A DNA stretch of 12,688 bases from JAGZEG01 sp963930185 (GCA_963930185.1 CAWVLT010000038.1:1-12688), one strand, 5' to 3'. Positions 1 to 6,550 are shown, counted from the first letter of the stretch. Notes: a model not told the origin generated them from the letters alone. Numbers and translations: made by a program.

Positions 1-72
1 ATGCCCGTCGCGGAGGTCGAGCGCATAGCCGAGCGGATGGGGCAGCAGGGCGCCGCGCCGGCGATGCCGTAG
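1..72 (+). CDS. 3' end of an upstream gene (partial, unidentified)
   Basis: An open frame runs from the window edge to a TAG at 70-72. The 23 visible residues begin MPVAEVERIAERMGQQG. The first ATG may be an internal Met, since the gene can extend left of the window. All but one of the sense codons end in G or C, as in the neighbouring real genes, and this is the main reason to call it coding. The helix-like VAEVERIAERM followed by an Ala/Pro tail looks like a C-terminus. No family can be named from this fragment. It lies 62 bp before the amidohydrolase on the same strand, so the two could be co-transcribed. Confidence 0.4.
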   Translation: MPVAEVERIAERMGQQGAAPAMP

Positions 73-134
73 ACGGCGCAAGAGCACGCGCTCGCCGCCG
101 CCTCGCCCCGCAAGACCTCCCGAAAGGCACGCGC

Positions 135-1877
135 ATGTCCGTCAAGCCCAGCACGCAGCCCGCATCGCCCACCCTGTTCGTCAACGCCCGCATCCTCACC
201 GAGGATCCCGGGCTGCCCCTCGCAGATGCCATGCTCGTGGACGGCGAGCGATTTACGTGGGTGGGCGAGCTCACGGCGCTGCCAGCAGCGCTTCACGACC
301 TGGCCGCACAGGCCAGCGTGGTGGACCTGGGCGGCGCCCGCGTGATCCCCGGCTTCGTGGACGCGCACATGCACGCCGTGATGCTGGCCAACTTCGCCCC
401 GCAGGTCTCGTGCCTGCCGCCGCAGGTCCGCTCCATCGAGGACATCGTGGCCAAGCTGGCCGATCGGCGCGCTGCGCGCAAACAGCAGGCGGAGGCGGAC
501 GCCGCGCCCCTCTGGCAGCCGGGCGAGGCGTGGATCGAGGGCTGGGGCTACGACGAGAGCCTGCTGGCCGAGCGGCGCTCGCCCACCCGCTGGGACCTGG
601 ACCGCGGGTGTCCCGACATGCCAGTGTGCATAACGCGCAGCTGCGGGCACATCCGCTGCGTGAACAGCATGGCCCTGCGGCTTGCCGGCATCGGGCGCGA
701 CACGCCCGACCCCGAGGGCGGCCAGATCGAGCGTGGCGAGGACGGCGAGCCCACGGGCGTGCTGCGCGAGTCGGCTCGCGACCTGGTGACGCCGCTCATC
801 CCCAAGCCCAGCGAGGCCGACGTGGTGCGCAGGCTGGTGGACCTGGGCGACCTGCTCGCCTCCCAGGGCATCGTCGCCACGACCGACCTGTGCAGCCTGG
901 ACGGCAGCGACACCTACGGCCCGCTGTGCGCCGCCGCCGAGCGGGGCCTGGCGCAAGACGTCGCCTGCTACGTGCTGTGGGATGACCTGCAGGCCGCGAC
1001 GCGCGCCGGCGCGGGCGGCGCCCCGGGCTTCGGCCCCTCCCCCTTCGCCGCGCGGGACATGGACCGCGCCCGGCAGGTGTTCCTCGCGGGCGTGAAGCTG
1101 CTCACCGACGGCAGCGTCTCGGGCCGCACCGCGTGGTTCGACGAGCCCTACCTGCCGCGCGAGGCCGCCGACTCTGGCGACTGTGGCATGCCCACCTGCA
1201 CCGACGAGGAGCTGGTCGGCGCCATCGACTTCTGCCGGAGCCATGGCTGCCAGCTCTCGCTGCACGCCATGGGGACCCGCGCGGTCAGCCGGGCGGCACG
1301 CGCGCTCGTATCCGCCGGTCCCTGGCCGCTCGCCGGCGGGCGCAACGAGGCCCCCTGCGCACGCGTCGAGCACGTGACCGACCCCTCTCCCGAAAGCGTC
1401 GAGGTGCTCGCCCGAAGCGGCGTCGGCGTGGTGACGCAGCCCATCTTCCCCTACGCCGAGGTCAGTGCCTACCTCGCCAACCTGGGCCCGCGGCGCACGC
1501 GACGCTGCTATCCCCTGCGCACGATGCTCGACGCGGGCGTGCGCCTGTGCCTCTCGACCGACGCCCCCGCCACCTCGTGGGCGACGCCCTCCGACCCCTT
1601 CGTCACCATCAAGGCCGCCGTCATCCGGCGCGCCTGCGACGGGAGCGACCTGGGCCAGAACGAGGCCCTGAGTGTGGACGAGGCGCTCGCCCTCTACACG
1701 CGCGAGGCGGCCCGGATGGTGGGGTTCGAGGGGCTGGGCGTGATCCGCGCCGGCTACAAGGCGAGCTTCGTCATGCTCGACCGCGACATCCTGGACACCC
1801 CTCCCGACGAGATCGACCAGATTCGCGTGGCCAGGACCTACATCCGCGGCAGGCTGGCGTTTGAGCAACGAGATTGA
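135..1877 (+). CDS. YtcJ-like metal-dependent amidohydrolase
   Basis: This 580-residue protein has the length and motif order of the YtcJ/amidohydrolase-3 family, metal hydrolases with a TIM-barrel fold that cleave amide or formamide bonds. In order it shows a beta-sandwich N-terminus (FVNARILTEDP), the metal-binding HxH in GFVDAHMHAV (H78, H80), the family segment CGHIRCVNSMAL (170-181), and VKLLTDGSVSGRTAWF with the probable metal-bridging K321. These are followed by LSLHAMG (H377), RVEHV (H413) and the late catalytic Asp in LCLSTDAPATSW (D476). All expected ligands are present, so it should be active. There is no signal peptide, so it is cytoplasmic. GAAAGG at 122-127 lies 7 nt before the ATG and supports this start. 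The substrate cannot be predicted; known relatives include N-substituted formamide deformylase. Its 3' neighbour is convergent. Confidence 0.9.
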   Translation: MSVKPSTQPASPTLFVNARILTEDPGLPLADAMLVDGERFTWVGELTALPAALHDLAAQASVVDLGGARVIPGFVDAHMHAVMLANFAPQVSCLPPQVRSIEDIVAKLADRRAARKQQAEADAAPLWQPGEAWIEGWGYDESLLAERRSPTRWDLDRGCPDMPVCITRSCGHIRCVNSMALRLAGIGRDTPDPEGGQIERGEDGEPTGVLRESARDLVTPLIPKPSEADVVRRLVDLGDLLASQGIVATTDLCSLDGSDTYGPLCAAAERGLAQDVACYVLWDDLQAATRAGAGGAPGFGPSPFAARDMDRARQVFLAGVKLLTDGSVSGRTAWFDEPYLPREAADSGDCGMPTCTDEELVGAIDFCRSHGCQLSLHAMGTRAVSRAARALVSAGPWPLAGGRNEAPCARVEHVTDPSPESVEVLARSGVGVVTQPIFPYAEVSAYLANLGPRRTRRCYPLRTMLDAGVRLCLSTDAPATSWATPSDPFVTIKAAVIRRACDGSDLGQNEALSVDEALALYTREAARMVGFEGLGVIRAGYKASFVMLDRDILDTPPDEIDQIRVARTYIRGRLAFEQRD

Positions 1878-1971
1878 GCGGCAGCTCGTCTCCGAGGGAC
1901 ACTTCAAGCGGCAGGAAGCGTCCTCCGACTGCCCCAATGATACGCCGGCCTACCTCGCACAGGCAGCTTAG
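1861..1971 (+). pseudogene. Possible gene remnant or 36-codon sORF overlapping the amidohydrolase 3' end
   Basis: A second reading frame opens at TTG 1861, inside the last codons of the amidohydrolase, and ends at TAG 1969-1971. It encodes 36 residues starting MSNEIERQLVSEGHFKRQ and ending YLAQAA. Its composition is protein-like and most third positions are G or C, but no convincing ribosome binding site precedes the TTG. It stops 11 bp before the stop codon of the convergent, lower-GC nucleotidyltransferase gene. One reading is the surviving 3' end of an older downstream gene cut when that module arrived. It may equally be chance. Confidence 0.2.
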
Positions 1972-1982
1972 CAGCACGCCCC

Positions 1983-2747
1983 TTAGCAGTACACCTCCCT
2001 TAAGAATGACGCCGCTTCTTGAACCTCTTCACGCTTTCGCGCTACCTGATGCCTGGCGAATGTCTCGAGGTCATCGAAGAACGTCCGGGCATCATCGCGC
2101 AGTCTCCCCTCAAGCGGCAAAGAGGCGTCAGAAGGGAGCAGTTCTGTTAACCTTAATATATCGCTTCTGTGCTTCCTCAAATTTTTCTGCGCTATATGAA
2201 CTTCAGAATCGTGAAGCTCGTTGTTATCGATATGTGCACGCATCTTTAAGGGGATTATGTGCAACAAATCGGGTATGCGCACCCCGCCGACTTTCGTGAG
2301 CCCATCACATAGAAATGCATAGTAGTCGTCATCAAGAACGATCGCCGACAAGCTCCTTACGTCATCATCGCCACTCGGGAGCGGTGCCAACCACGAGCCC
2401 GGTGCAAGGTCGAAGTCTGGATGCCGTGCAAAGAGCTCGATTTCCTGAGGATACCCGGTTGCGACGCTCTCCGCAGCGTCGAGGGTAAAGCGGTAATACC
2501 GCGCCTTAGTGTCGTTCCTGCTCCCGCACGTGTAACCACCCTCGCACACAAATCGCCACAAGGCACGGGCCAATTCGGGATCAACCCCATCGGCAAGGAC
2601 CACGAGGTCGAGATCATGCGTAATGCGAAACTCCCGACCGTAGCCAGAGAAGAGAAGGCTGCACGCCCCACCGCCTATGAGGGCAAGGCGATCTTGGAGC
2701 CCGCCCATCGACTCCCTGAACTTGTCAAGGCCAGCTACGACAGACAT
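1983..2747 (-). CDS. AbiEii/AbiGii-type nucleotidyltransferase (putative toxin)
   Basis: This 254-residue protein is a predicted nucleotidyltransferase of the AbiEii/AbiGii toxin family. ALIGGGACSLL (22-32) is the glycine-rich nucleotide-binding turn. RITHDLDLVV (41-50) carries the DxD metal pair D45/D47. IELFARHPDFD (103-113) supplies a possible third acidic residue. LHIIPLKMRAHID (162-174) followed by KNLRKHRSDILRL (188-200) is the Lys...KHxxDIxxL helical segment typical of this family. No catalytic residue appears missing. AbiEii proteins are cytoplasmic growth-arresting toxins of type IV toxin-antitoxin pairs. The ATG overlaps the upstream winged-helix gene by 13 nt, and its AGGAGG (2753-2758) is read as Arg-Arg in that gene, so translation is probably coupled. 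G+C is clearly lower than in the flanks (one line counts near 43%), suggesting acquisition. Toxicity and target are not known from sequence. Confidence 0.8.
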   Translation of the reverse strand: MSVVAGLDKFRESMGGLQDRLALIGGGACSLLFSGYGREFRITHDLDLVVLADGVDPELARALWRFVCEGGYTCGSRNDTKARYYRFTLDAAESVATGYPQEIELFARHPDFDLAPGSWLAPLPSGDDDVRSLSAIVLDDDYYAFLCDGLTKVGGVRIPDLLHIIPLKMRAHIDNNELHDSEVHIAQKNLRKHRSDILRLTELLPSDASLPLEGRLRDDARTFFDDLETFARHQVARKREEVQEAASFLREVYC

Positions 2748-3754
2748 ATAGACCTCCTGAGCTGATCAATCGCATCCATAAGGCGCACGTCATCTTCATC
2801 GTACGACACGTGGAGCATCGAGGCCAGAAGAGAAAGCCCGCCCACCGCCTCTAGCCCCCTACCATCCTCGGGACCAGGAAAATCGTCCCAGTACCTCCAG
2901 CCTTGCAATTCGAGCGCCGGCCCGTCGATCTCGGGCTGAGAGGCAAACAGGGAAGGCTGTTCGCGTCTGAGTCCATCGATCGCACTCACCGGAGCGGCAA
3001 GCACGATTCCGTGTGAGTCCTGCGCGAGATCACTGACCATCGAAAGCGCCGTCTCACCCGCAATGCGAAAGCCCGACGCGATGAGCGGCGAGAGATCTTC
3101 GGGGACGTCTAGAACGAGACGAGAGGCAACCGGATTCGCAAGATATGGCTCTATCAATGAGAGGGTCTCACTCAGATTGCGCTTGGACAGGTAGAGCAGC
3201 CTGCGAGTTCCGTCCTTTTTGACGCATCCAGGTATGACCGCCTCAATCTCACACAGGTATTTTGACACGCTTGCCCGGCTCTTTCCGAGCGCCATGGAGA
3301 GCTCTCCGGCAGTCATGCCGTTGAAACCTCCCCCGAATAGACCAGACAGTATTCTTTGCGCCTGGGGCGAGAAGGGACGACGACGCAAAATGGGGACGCC
3401 ATTGAGCGCCATTCCCAGAAACGGAAGGAACAGGTTTGACCCGTCCCGTATGAAAGCCCTCCCCCTCCTTGCCAGTGCCCGTTGCTGCATGCCATCAAGC
3501 AGAGGCGAGCAAAGTGCGCACGGCAACTGATCAGCCTTTCCAAGTGCGTCCATCGCTGCCAATGACATGCGCAGATCGGGTTGCCCAGCAGCGCAGATGA
3601 GGTGAAACCTCGGAGAGGTGTCGATCCCCAGTTGTGCATCCCTGAAGGCAAAAGCTTTGTGCATGAAACGCGGCAGGTCGTCAGAAGCAGGGCATGGAAA
3701 GAGATCCAGCCTGATTCCTAAGAGGTCTGTCGGGACATAGTCCAGCGTATCCAT
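2735..3754 (-). CDS. Winged-helix regulator, putative AbiEi-like antitoxin partner
   Basis: This 339-residue protein contains a MarR/ArsR-like winged helix at about 129-190: SPQAQRILSGLF, then MTAGELSMALGKSRASVSKYLCEIE as helix-turn-helix, then DGTRRLLYLS as the wing. An N-terminal domain (1-128) ends in the hydrophobic LFLPFLGMAL. A C-terminal domain (about 220-339) contains FRIAGETALSMVSDLA, reminiscent of the GxxALS segment of AbiEi antitoxins. The start is set by AAGGAGG (3760-3766) 5 nt before the ATG. The 45-bp inverted repeat just beyond it is the natural operator for autorepression. Being first in a two-gene operon with the nucleotidyltransferase supports an antitoxin/regulator role. 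It differs from classical AbiEi in having the winged helix in the middle rather than at the N-terminus, so the antitoxin role is an inference. Confidence 0.7.
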   Translation of the reverse strand: MDTLDYVPTDLLGIRLDLFPCPASDDLPRFMHKAFAFRDAQLGIDTSPRFHLICAAGQPDLRMSLAAMDALGKADQLPCALCSPLLDGMQQRALARRGRAFIRDGSNLFLPFLGMALNGVPILRRRPFSPQAQRILSGLFGGGFNGMTAGELSMALGKSRASVSKYLCEIEAVIPGCVKKDGTRRLLYLSKRNLSETLSLIEPYLANPVASRLVLDVPEDLSPLIASGFRIAGETALSMVSDLAQDSHGIVLAAPVSAIDGLRREQPSLFASQPEIDGPALELQGWRYWDDFPGPEDGRGLEAVGGLSLLASMLHVSYDEDDVRLMDAIDQLRRSICLS

Positions 3755-3766
3755 TGCATCCTCCTT

Positions 3767-3811
3767 AGTTTCACCTGTATTTTACCATTTAAGTAAAATA
3801 GAGGTGAAACT
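3767..3811 (-). promoter_or_regulatory. 45-bp inverted repeat: probable operator/promoter of the winged-helix/nucleotidyltransferase operon
   Basis: Two 19-nt arms (3767-3785 and 3793-3811) are inverted copies matching at 18 of 19 positions, separated by the 7-nt CATTTAA. The outer part of each arm is AGTTTCACCT and the inner part is an AT-rich TTTTAC. The repeat starts one base upstream of the AAGGAGG ribosome binding site of the winged-helix gene. A TAAAAT that could serve as the -10 on the minus strand is at 3784-3779, inside the repeat, giving a very short leader. No good -35 is evident. AbiEi antitoxins are known to bind inverted repeats in their own promoter, and this site has the right place and symmetry. 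It has no T-tract and is not a terminator. Confidence 0.7.
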
Positions 3812-4376
3812 AATTCCACGAGATTCGGAGGCAAAACGAGCTGTTTGATCGCTGTGCGAACACAAGCACAGGTAGCAAGTACCACCGCAAGCGTCCCCGG
3901 ACATCGCGGGCAGCAATCGCGCGTTTGAGGAGCTGATCGACAAGGGGAGCCTCAAGCTACGCGAGATGGCGCAGGACACAAGAACGAACGAGGACTGGCG
4001 GGACAGAGCCTGCGAAGAACACGAAAAGAAGATGATTGAGCTCCTGAAAGAAGCGTGCGGGTTCCCTGGCGACTAGGGCGCTCACATATATAGAAATCGT
4101 CACGCCCTGCTCACGCGGTCTTAAGATACGGCCGCCTCGGCCCCGAGGTTGCCTGCCTCGGCCCGGCGCCGCGATGGCATCGTGCAGGAGGCGTACGTCC
4201 CAAGCACGAAAGACGGGAAAACCCGCGGTACGCAGGAGCATGGGGTCTCGAGCTGCGAGCCGATTTACCCCCGACCACCTCATGTCAGAGCGGGGCTTGA
4301 TCGCAGCGGGGTCGCGCCGGATAATTGCATCCAGAAACGCAGAAACGCCGCCGCCATGACGCACGGGAGGACGCAC
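3812..4376. other. 565-bp stretch without an intact gene
   Basis: Between the operator palindrome and the small gene at 4377 no intact gene is seen. It holds one degraded reading frame (listed separately, ending 4076) and a 14-bp palindrome CCTCGGCCCCGAGG near 4133-4150, with a second GCCTCGGCCC copy just after. The long open frames here on both strands lack a ribosome binding site and a recognisable protein. The usable coding part of the frame opening at 4149 starts only at 4377. The region looks like a scar of past insertions and deletions next to the tRNA gene. Confidence 0.5.
3876..4076 (+). pseudogene. Remnant of an unidentified gene (C-terminal fragment)
   Basis: The frame is open from after a TAG at 3873-3875 to a TAG at 4074-4076. 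It encodes a charged helical sequence containing FEELIDKGSLKLREM, then EDWRDRACEEHEKKMIELL. The first in-frame ATG is at 3966 and would leave only 36 codons with no ribosome binding site. The sequence looks like a genuine C-terminal helix rather than chance coding, so I read it as the 3' remainder of a gene whose front was lost. No family is recognised. It lies divergent from the winged-helix operon. Confidence 0.35.
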
Positions 4377-4601
4377 ATGCTCGCAAAGCAGCCCACGTTC
4401 CTCGAAAACAGGGAATGGTACACGACGCCCGCGGACGAGGGCATGGATGACATGTTCTTTCCCGACGGGCGCGGCTACCACATCAGGGAGGACGCACCAG
4501 AAGAGGCGAAGCAGTCCTACCAGGAGTTCTACTGCCCCGAGGAGATGATCGGAGAGGACGGCAAGCCGGTTCGAAAGGAAGGCATGTCAGCGAATTACTA
4601 G
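4377..4601 (+). CDS. Small acidic hypothetical protein, 74 aa
   Basis: The start is the ATG at 4377. GGGAGG (4365-4370) lies 6 nt upstream, and the reading frame further upstream is low-complexity Arg/Pro-rich sequence that does not look coding. The 74-residue product begins MLAKQPTFLENREWYTTPADEG. It is rich in Glu/Asp and aromatics (EWYTT, FFPDGRGYHI, SYQEFYCPEEM) and has no membrane segment or signal peptide. There is one Cys, so it is not a zinc ribbon. No domain is recognised and no function is proposed. It stands alone, running towards the convergent tRNA gene, with no clear terminator between 4602 and 4728. Confidence 0.6.
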   Translation: MLAKQPTFLENREWYTTPADEGMDDMFFPDGRGYHIREDAPEEAKQSYQEFYCPEEMIGEDGKPVRKEGMSANY

Positions 4602-4728
4602 GCGGGCATGCCCGGGCTTGCGCCGCGCAAGAGACGCCGCCCCCAACGGCAGCCCCTTCACTTACGGCCACCTATCTCCAAAGCGTAAGGCGTAGCAAAG
4701 CGAAAATGCATGATGCGCGTATGACACC

Positions 4729-4760
4729 AAAAAGGCCGGAAGCTTTAGCTGCTTCCGGCC
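4729..4760 (-). terminator. Rho-independent terminator of the initiator tRNA gene
   Basis: Read on the minus strand, a perfect 10-bp stem GGCCGGAAGC/GCTTCCGGCC (4760-4751 with 4743-4734) closes a 7-nt loop and is followed by five T (4733-4729). It begins 10 nt past the encoded CCA end of the tRNA, as expected for a single-tRNA transcript. Confidence 0.9.
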
Positions 4761-4769
4761 TGTAATGTT

Positions 4770-4846
4770 TGGTCGCGGGGGCTGGATTTGAACCAACGAC
4801 CTCCGGGTTATGAGCCCGGCGAGCTACCAGACTGCTCCACCCCGCA
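4770..4846 (-). tRNA. Initiator tRNA-fMet (anticodon CAU)
   Basis: The 77-nt minus-strand sequence folds as a tRNA: acceptor TGCGGGG/CCCCGCG, D-stem GAGC/GCTC, anticodon stem CCGGG/CCCGG around loop CTCATAA, T-stem GTTGG/CCAGC with loop TTCAAAT, discriminator A and an encoded CCA. The CAU anticodon, three consecutive G:C pairs at the base of the anticodon stem (29-31/39-41) and the A11:U24 D-stem pair identify the initiator rather than the elongator or the Ile2 type. The 1:72 position is a U.G wobble, a weak pair, where E. coli has a C-A mismatch. It is a single-gene transcript with its own promoter and terminator. Confidence 0.93.
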
Positions 4847-4873
4847 ATATGTAGTGCCTCTCGGCAAAGAGAT

Positions 4874-4901
4874 ATAATACTCCACTCGCCCTCACATGCA
4901 A
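4874..4901 (-). promoter_or_regulatory. Promoter of the initiator tRNA gene
   Basis: On the minus strand TTGCAT (4901-4896) and TATTAT (4879-4874) are separated by 16 nt, a good match to a housekeeping sigma promoter, and lie about 28 bp upstream of the mature tRNA 5' end. The IS element's left flank begins only about 24 bp beyond the -35, so the insertion spared the promoter. Confidence 0.7.
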
Positions 4902-4924
4902 GTGACACCTTCCGCGTTCACGCA

Positions 4925-4937
4925 GTGCGCACATCTT
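4925..4937 (+). repeat. 13-bp direct repeat, left copy (flank of IS element)
   Basis: GTGCGCACATCTT, identical to 6576-6588, directly outside the left terminal inverted repeat. It is a probable target-site duplication or a pre-existing site; see the element entry. Confidence 0.6.
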
Positions 4938-4939
4938 CT

Positions 4940-4962
4940 TTGATTTGCAAGTTCAGCGATAC
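4940..4962 (+). repeat. Left terminal inverted repeat of the IS element
   Basis: A 23-nt sequence starting TTGATTTGCAAG and ending TCAGCGATAC. It matches the reverse complement of 6551-6573 at 19 of 23 positions; the mismatches are at repeat positions 8, 12, 13 and 21. Its inner end overlaps the start of the 58-bp palindrome. Confidence 0.7.
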
Positions 4963-5013
4963 GGCTCCAGGACTCAGCGGGACATGTCCCGCTGAGTCCT
5001 GGAGCCGTATCGC
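4956..5013. repeat. Perfect 58-bp palindrome inside the IS left end
   Basis: Two 29-nt arms (4956-4984 and 4985-5013) are exact reverse complements with no spacer, centred on GGGACA|TGTCCC. In RNA or single-stranded DNA this would form a very stable hairpin or cruciform. It lies between the left terminal repeat and the transposase ribosome binding site. It could block transcription entering from outside, serve as a transposase binding site, or be left from joined ends in a transposition intermediate. No T-tract follows, so it is not a standard terminator. Confidence 0.9.
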
Positions 5014-5068
5014 GCTAGCCTCTCCCCGGGGGCCGGATCGGCCGGCCCACAAGGAGAGGAGGCCGGAC

Positions 5069-6343
5069 ATGGCCAAGAAGGGAAAGTCGCCGAGGGAGAG
5101 AGCCTACTCGAGGCTCACGAGGCACGAGAGGAACGCGGTGGAGCGGATGCTCGACCGGGGCAAGGGGGCGCGCGAGATCGCCCGGGAGCTCGGCAGGTCG
5201 CCCTCGACGGTCGCCAACGAGGTGGCCAGGCACCGCTTCGTCACCGCGCCCAGGTCGATGTACGGGGAGCCCGCCCCCGGCGACCTCTCCGGGGCCTGCG
5301 AGCGGCTCCAGTCGTGGCCCAGGTGCTGCAACGGCTGCAAGCGCAGGCGCGGCTACGGGTGCAACCTGAAGCCGCGCGTGTTCTACAGCGCCAGGATGGC
5401 GCAGGCGGCGGCCGATGCCGAGCTGGTGGAGTCCAGGCGCGGCATAGACGAGACGGAGGAGTCCGTCGCCGCCAAGCTCTCGACGATCAGGTCGTGCCTG
5501 TCCAGGGGCCTGTCGCCCGAGCAGGCCGTCGCGCTGCACCCCGAGATGGGGATCTCCGCCTCGACGGTGTACCGCTGGGTCGACGCCGGCTACGCGGAGA
5601 TGACCAACCTCGACCTCCGGCGGAAGGTCGGCTACAAGCCCAGGAAGAGGGGGGCGCCCAAGCGCCCGGCGCCCCACTCCTCGCGCAGGTCGCACGACGA
5701 GTTCATGCGCCTCCCCGAGGACGTGCGCGCGTCGGCCTGGGAGATGGACACCGTCGAGGGGTGCGCCGCCGACTCGGCGCGCCTGCTCACCCTCTACCAC
5801 AGGCCGACGAGCTTCCAGCTCGCGGTGCCCGTCGCGGACGGCACGTGCGCCTCGGCGCTGGCGGGCATCGGCCTGGTGCGCGACGCGCTGGGCGAGGAGG
5901 GCGTGCGCCGCGTGTTCCGGCTCGTGGCCACCGACAACGGCTCTGAGTTCGCCGACGAGGCCGCAATCGCGGGGCTGCTCGGAGAGCGCGAGGGCGAGAC
6001 AAGGCTGTTCTACTGCGACCCGATGAGGGCCGACCAGAAGGGCGGCTGCGAGAAGAACCACGAGGAGATACGCAAGCTGCTGCCGAAGGGGCAGGGGATC
6101 AGGTTCGACCGGCTCACGCGCGCCGACGCGGCGCTCGTCATGTCCCAGGTGAACTCCGAGCCGCGCGGCAAGCTCGGCTTCAGGGCGCCCGCCGAGATGC
6201 TCCTCGCCGTGCTCGGCGACGACGGGCGGGCGCTGCTCGACGCGTTCGGCGTGGAGCTCCTCGAGCGCGACGGGCTCGACCTGACGCCGCGCTGCGTGGA
6301 GCGCGCGAGGGCGGGGAGAGGCGAGGCGCCGCTGGCCGACTAG
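5069..6343 (+). CDS. IS30-family transposase
   Basis: This 424-residue DDE transposase starts at the ATG at 5069, preceded by the purine-rich AAGGAGAGGAGG (5051-5062). The frame is open further left, but that stretch translates the palindrome. The N-terminus has the IS30 helix-turn-helix (LTRHERNAVERMLDRGKGAREIARELGRSPSTVANEVARHR, about residues 15-56). A Cys-rich segment CERLQSWPRCCNGCKRRRGYGC (about 77-98) is seen in one IS30 subgroup. A second HTH-like region surrounds ISASTVYRWVD (162-172). The catalytic core shows WEMDTVEG (D227), VATDNGSEF (D289) and GGCEKNHEEIRKLLPKG (E328), so the triad is complete and the protein is probably active. Codons are as GC-rich as the chromosome, so the element is adapted to this kind of host. 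Confidence 0.92.
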   Translation: MAKKGKSPRERAYSRLTRHERNAVERMLDRGKGAREIARELGRSPSTVANEVARHRFVTAPRSMYGEPAPGDLSGACERLQSWPRCCNGCKRRRGYGCNLKPRVFYSARMAQAAADAELVESRRGIDETEESVAAKLSTIRSCLSRGLSPEQAVALHPEMGISASTVYRWVDAGYAEMTNLDLRRKVGYKPRKRGAPKRPAPHSSRRSHDEFMRLPEDVRASAWEMDTVEGCAADSARLLTLYHRPTSFQLAVPVADGTCASALAGIGLVRDALGEEGVRRVFRLVATDNGSEFADEAAIAGLLGEREGETRLFYCDPMRADQKGGCEKNHEEIRKLLPKGQGIRFDRLTRADAALVMSQVNSEPRGKLGFRAPAEMLLAVLGDDGRALLDAFGVELLERDGLDLTPRCVERARAGRGEAPLAD

Positions 6344-6550
6344 CCCCTGCGGGGGACAACCGAACAGGCCCGACCCGACCCGTCGCGCTGAGTCTGGAGG
6401 AGGCGCGCGGCGGGGCGGCGAAGCATGCGCTCAGGACCCATCGCGACGCCTCGGCACGAATCCTACACCAGCGGAAGCGCCGTAGACGGGACGATTCACC
6501 GGCCTTGCGGGTGTTTCGATAGCTGCGAAAACCCGACCGGACGGTCATAT

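Noticed and set aside
4149..4376. Upstream extension of the 74-aa gene to the ATG at 4149
   Set aside because: The added 76 residues are low-quality Arg/Pro/Ser-rich sequence without a ribosome binding site, while the ATG at 4377 has a good one.
3957..4481. 174-codon minus-strand frame between the remnant and the small gene
   Set aside because: No ribosome binding site and no domain; it overlaps both the remnant and the better-supported small gene at 4377.
4770..4790. tRNA 3' end as an integration (att) site
   Set aside because: I looked for a second copy of the tRNA 3' segment in the lower-coordinate accessory region and saw none, so there is no evidence of an integrase-type island here.
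4672..4908. 78-codon minus-strand frame containing NPEVVGSNPAPATK
   Set aside because: This is the translation of the tRNA gene and its surroundings, a common mis-annotation.
4925..5068. Upstream extension of the transposase to the GTG at 4925
   Set aside because: It would begin in the flanking direct repeat and translate the palindrome; the ATG at 5069 has a strong purine-rich site and the usual IS30 N-terminus.
5015..6061. Minus-strand 348-codon frame opposite the transposase
   Set aside because: Leu/Arg/Pro/Val-rich antisense shadow of the transposase; the plus frame has the complete DDE motifs.
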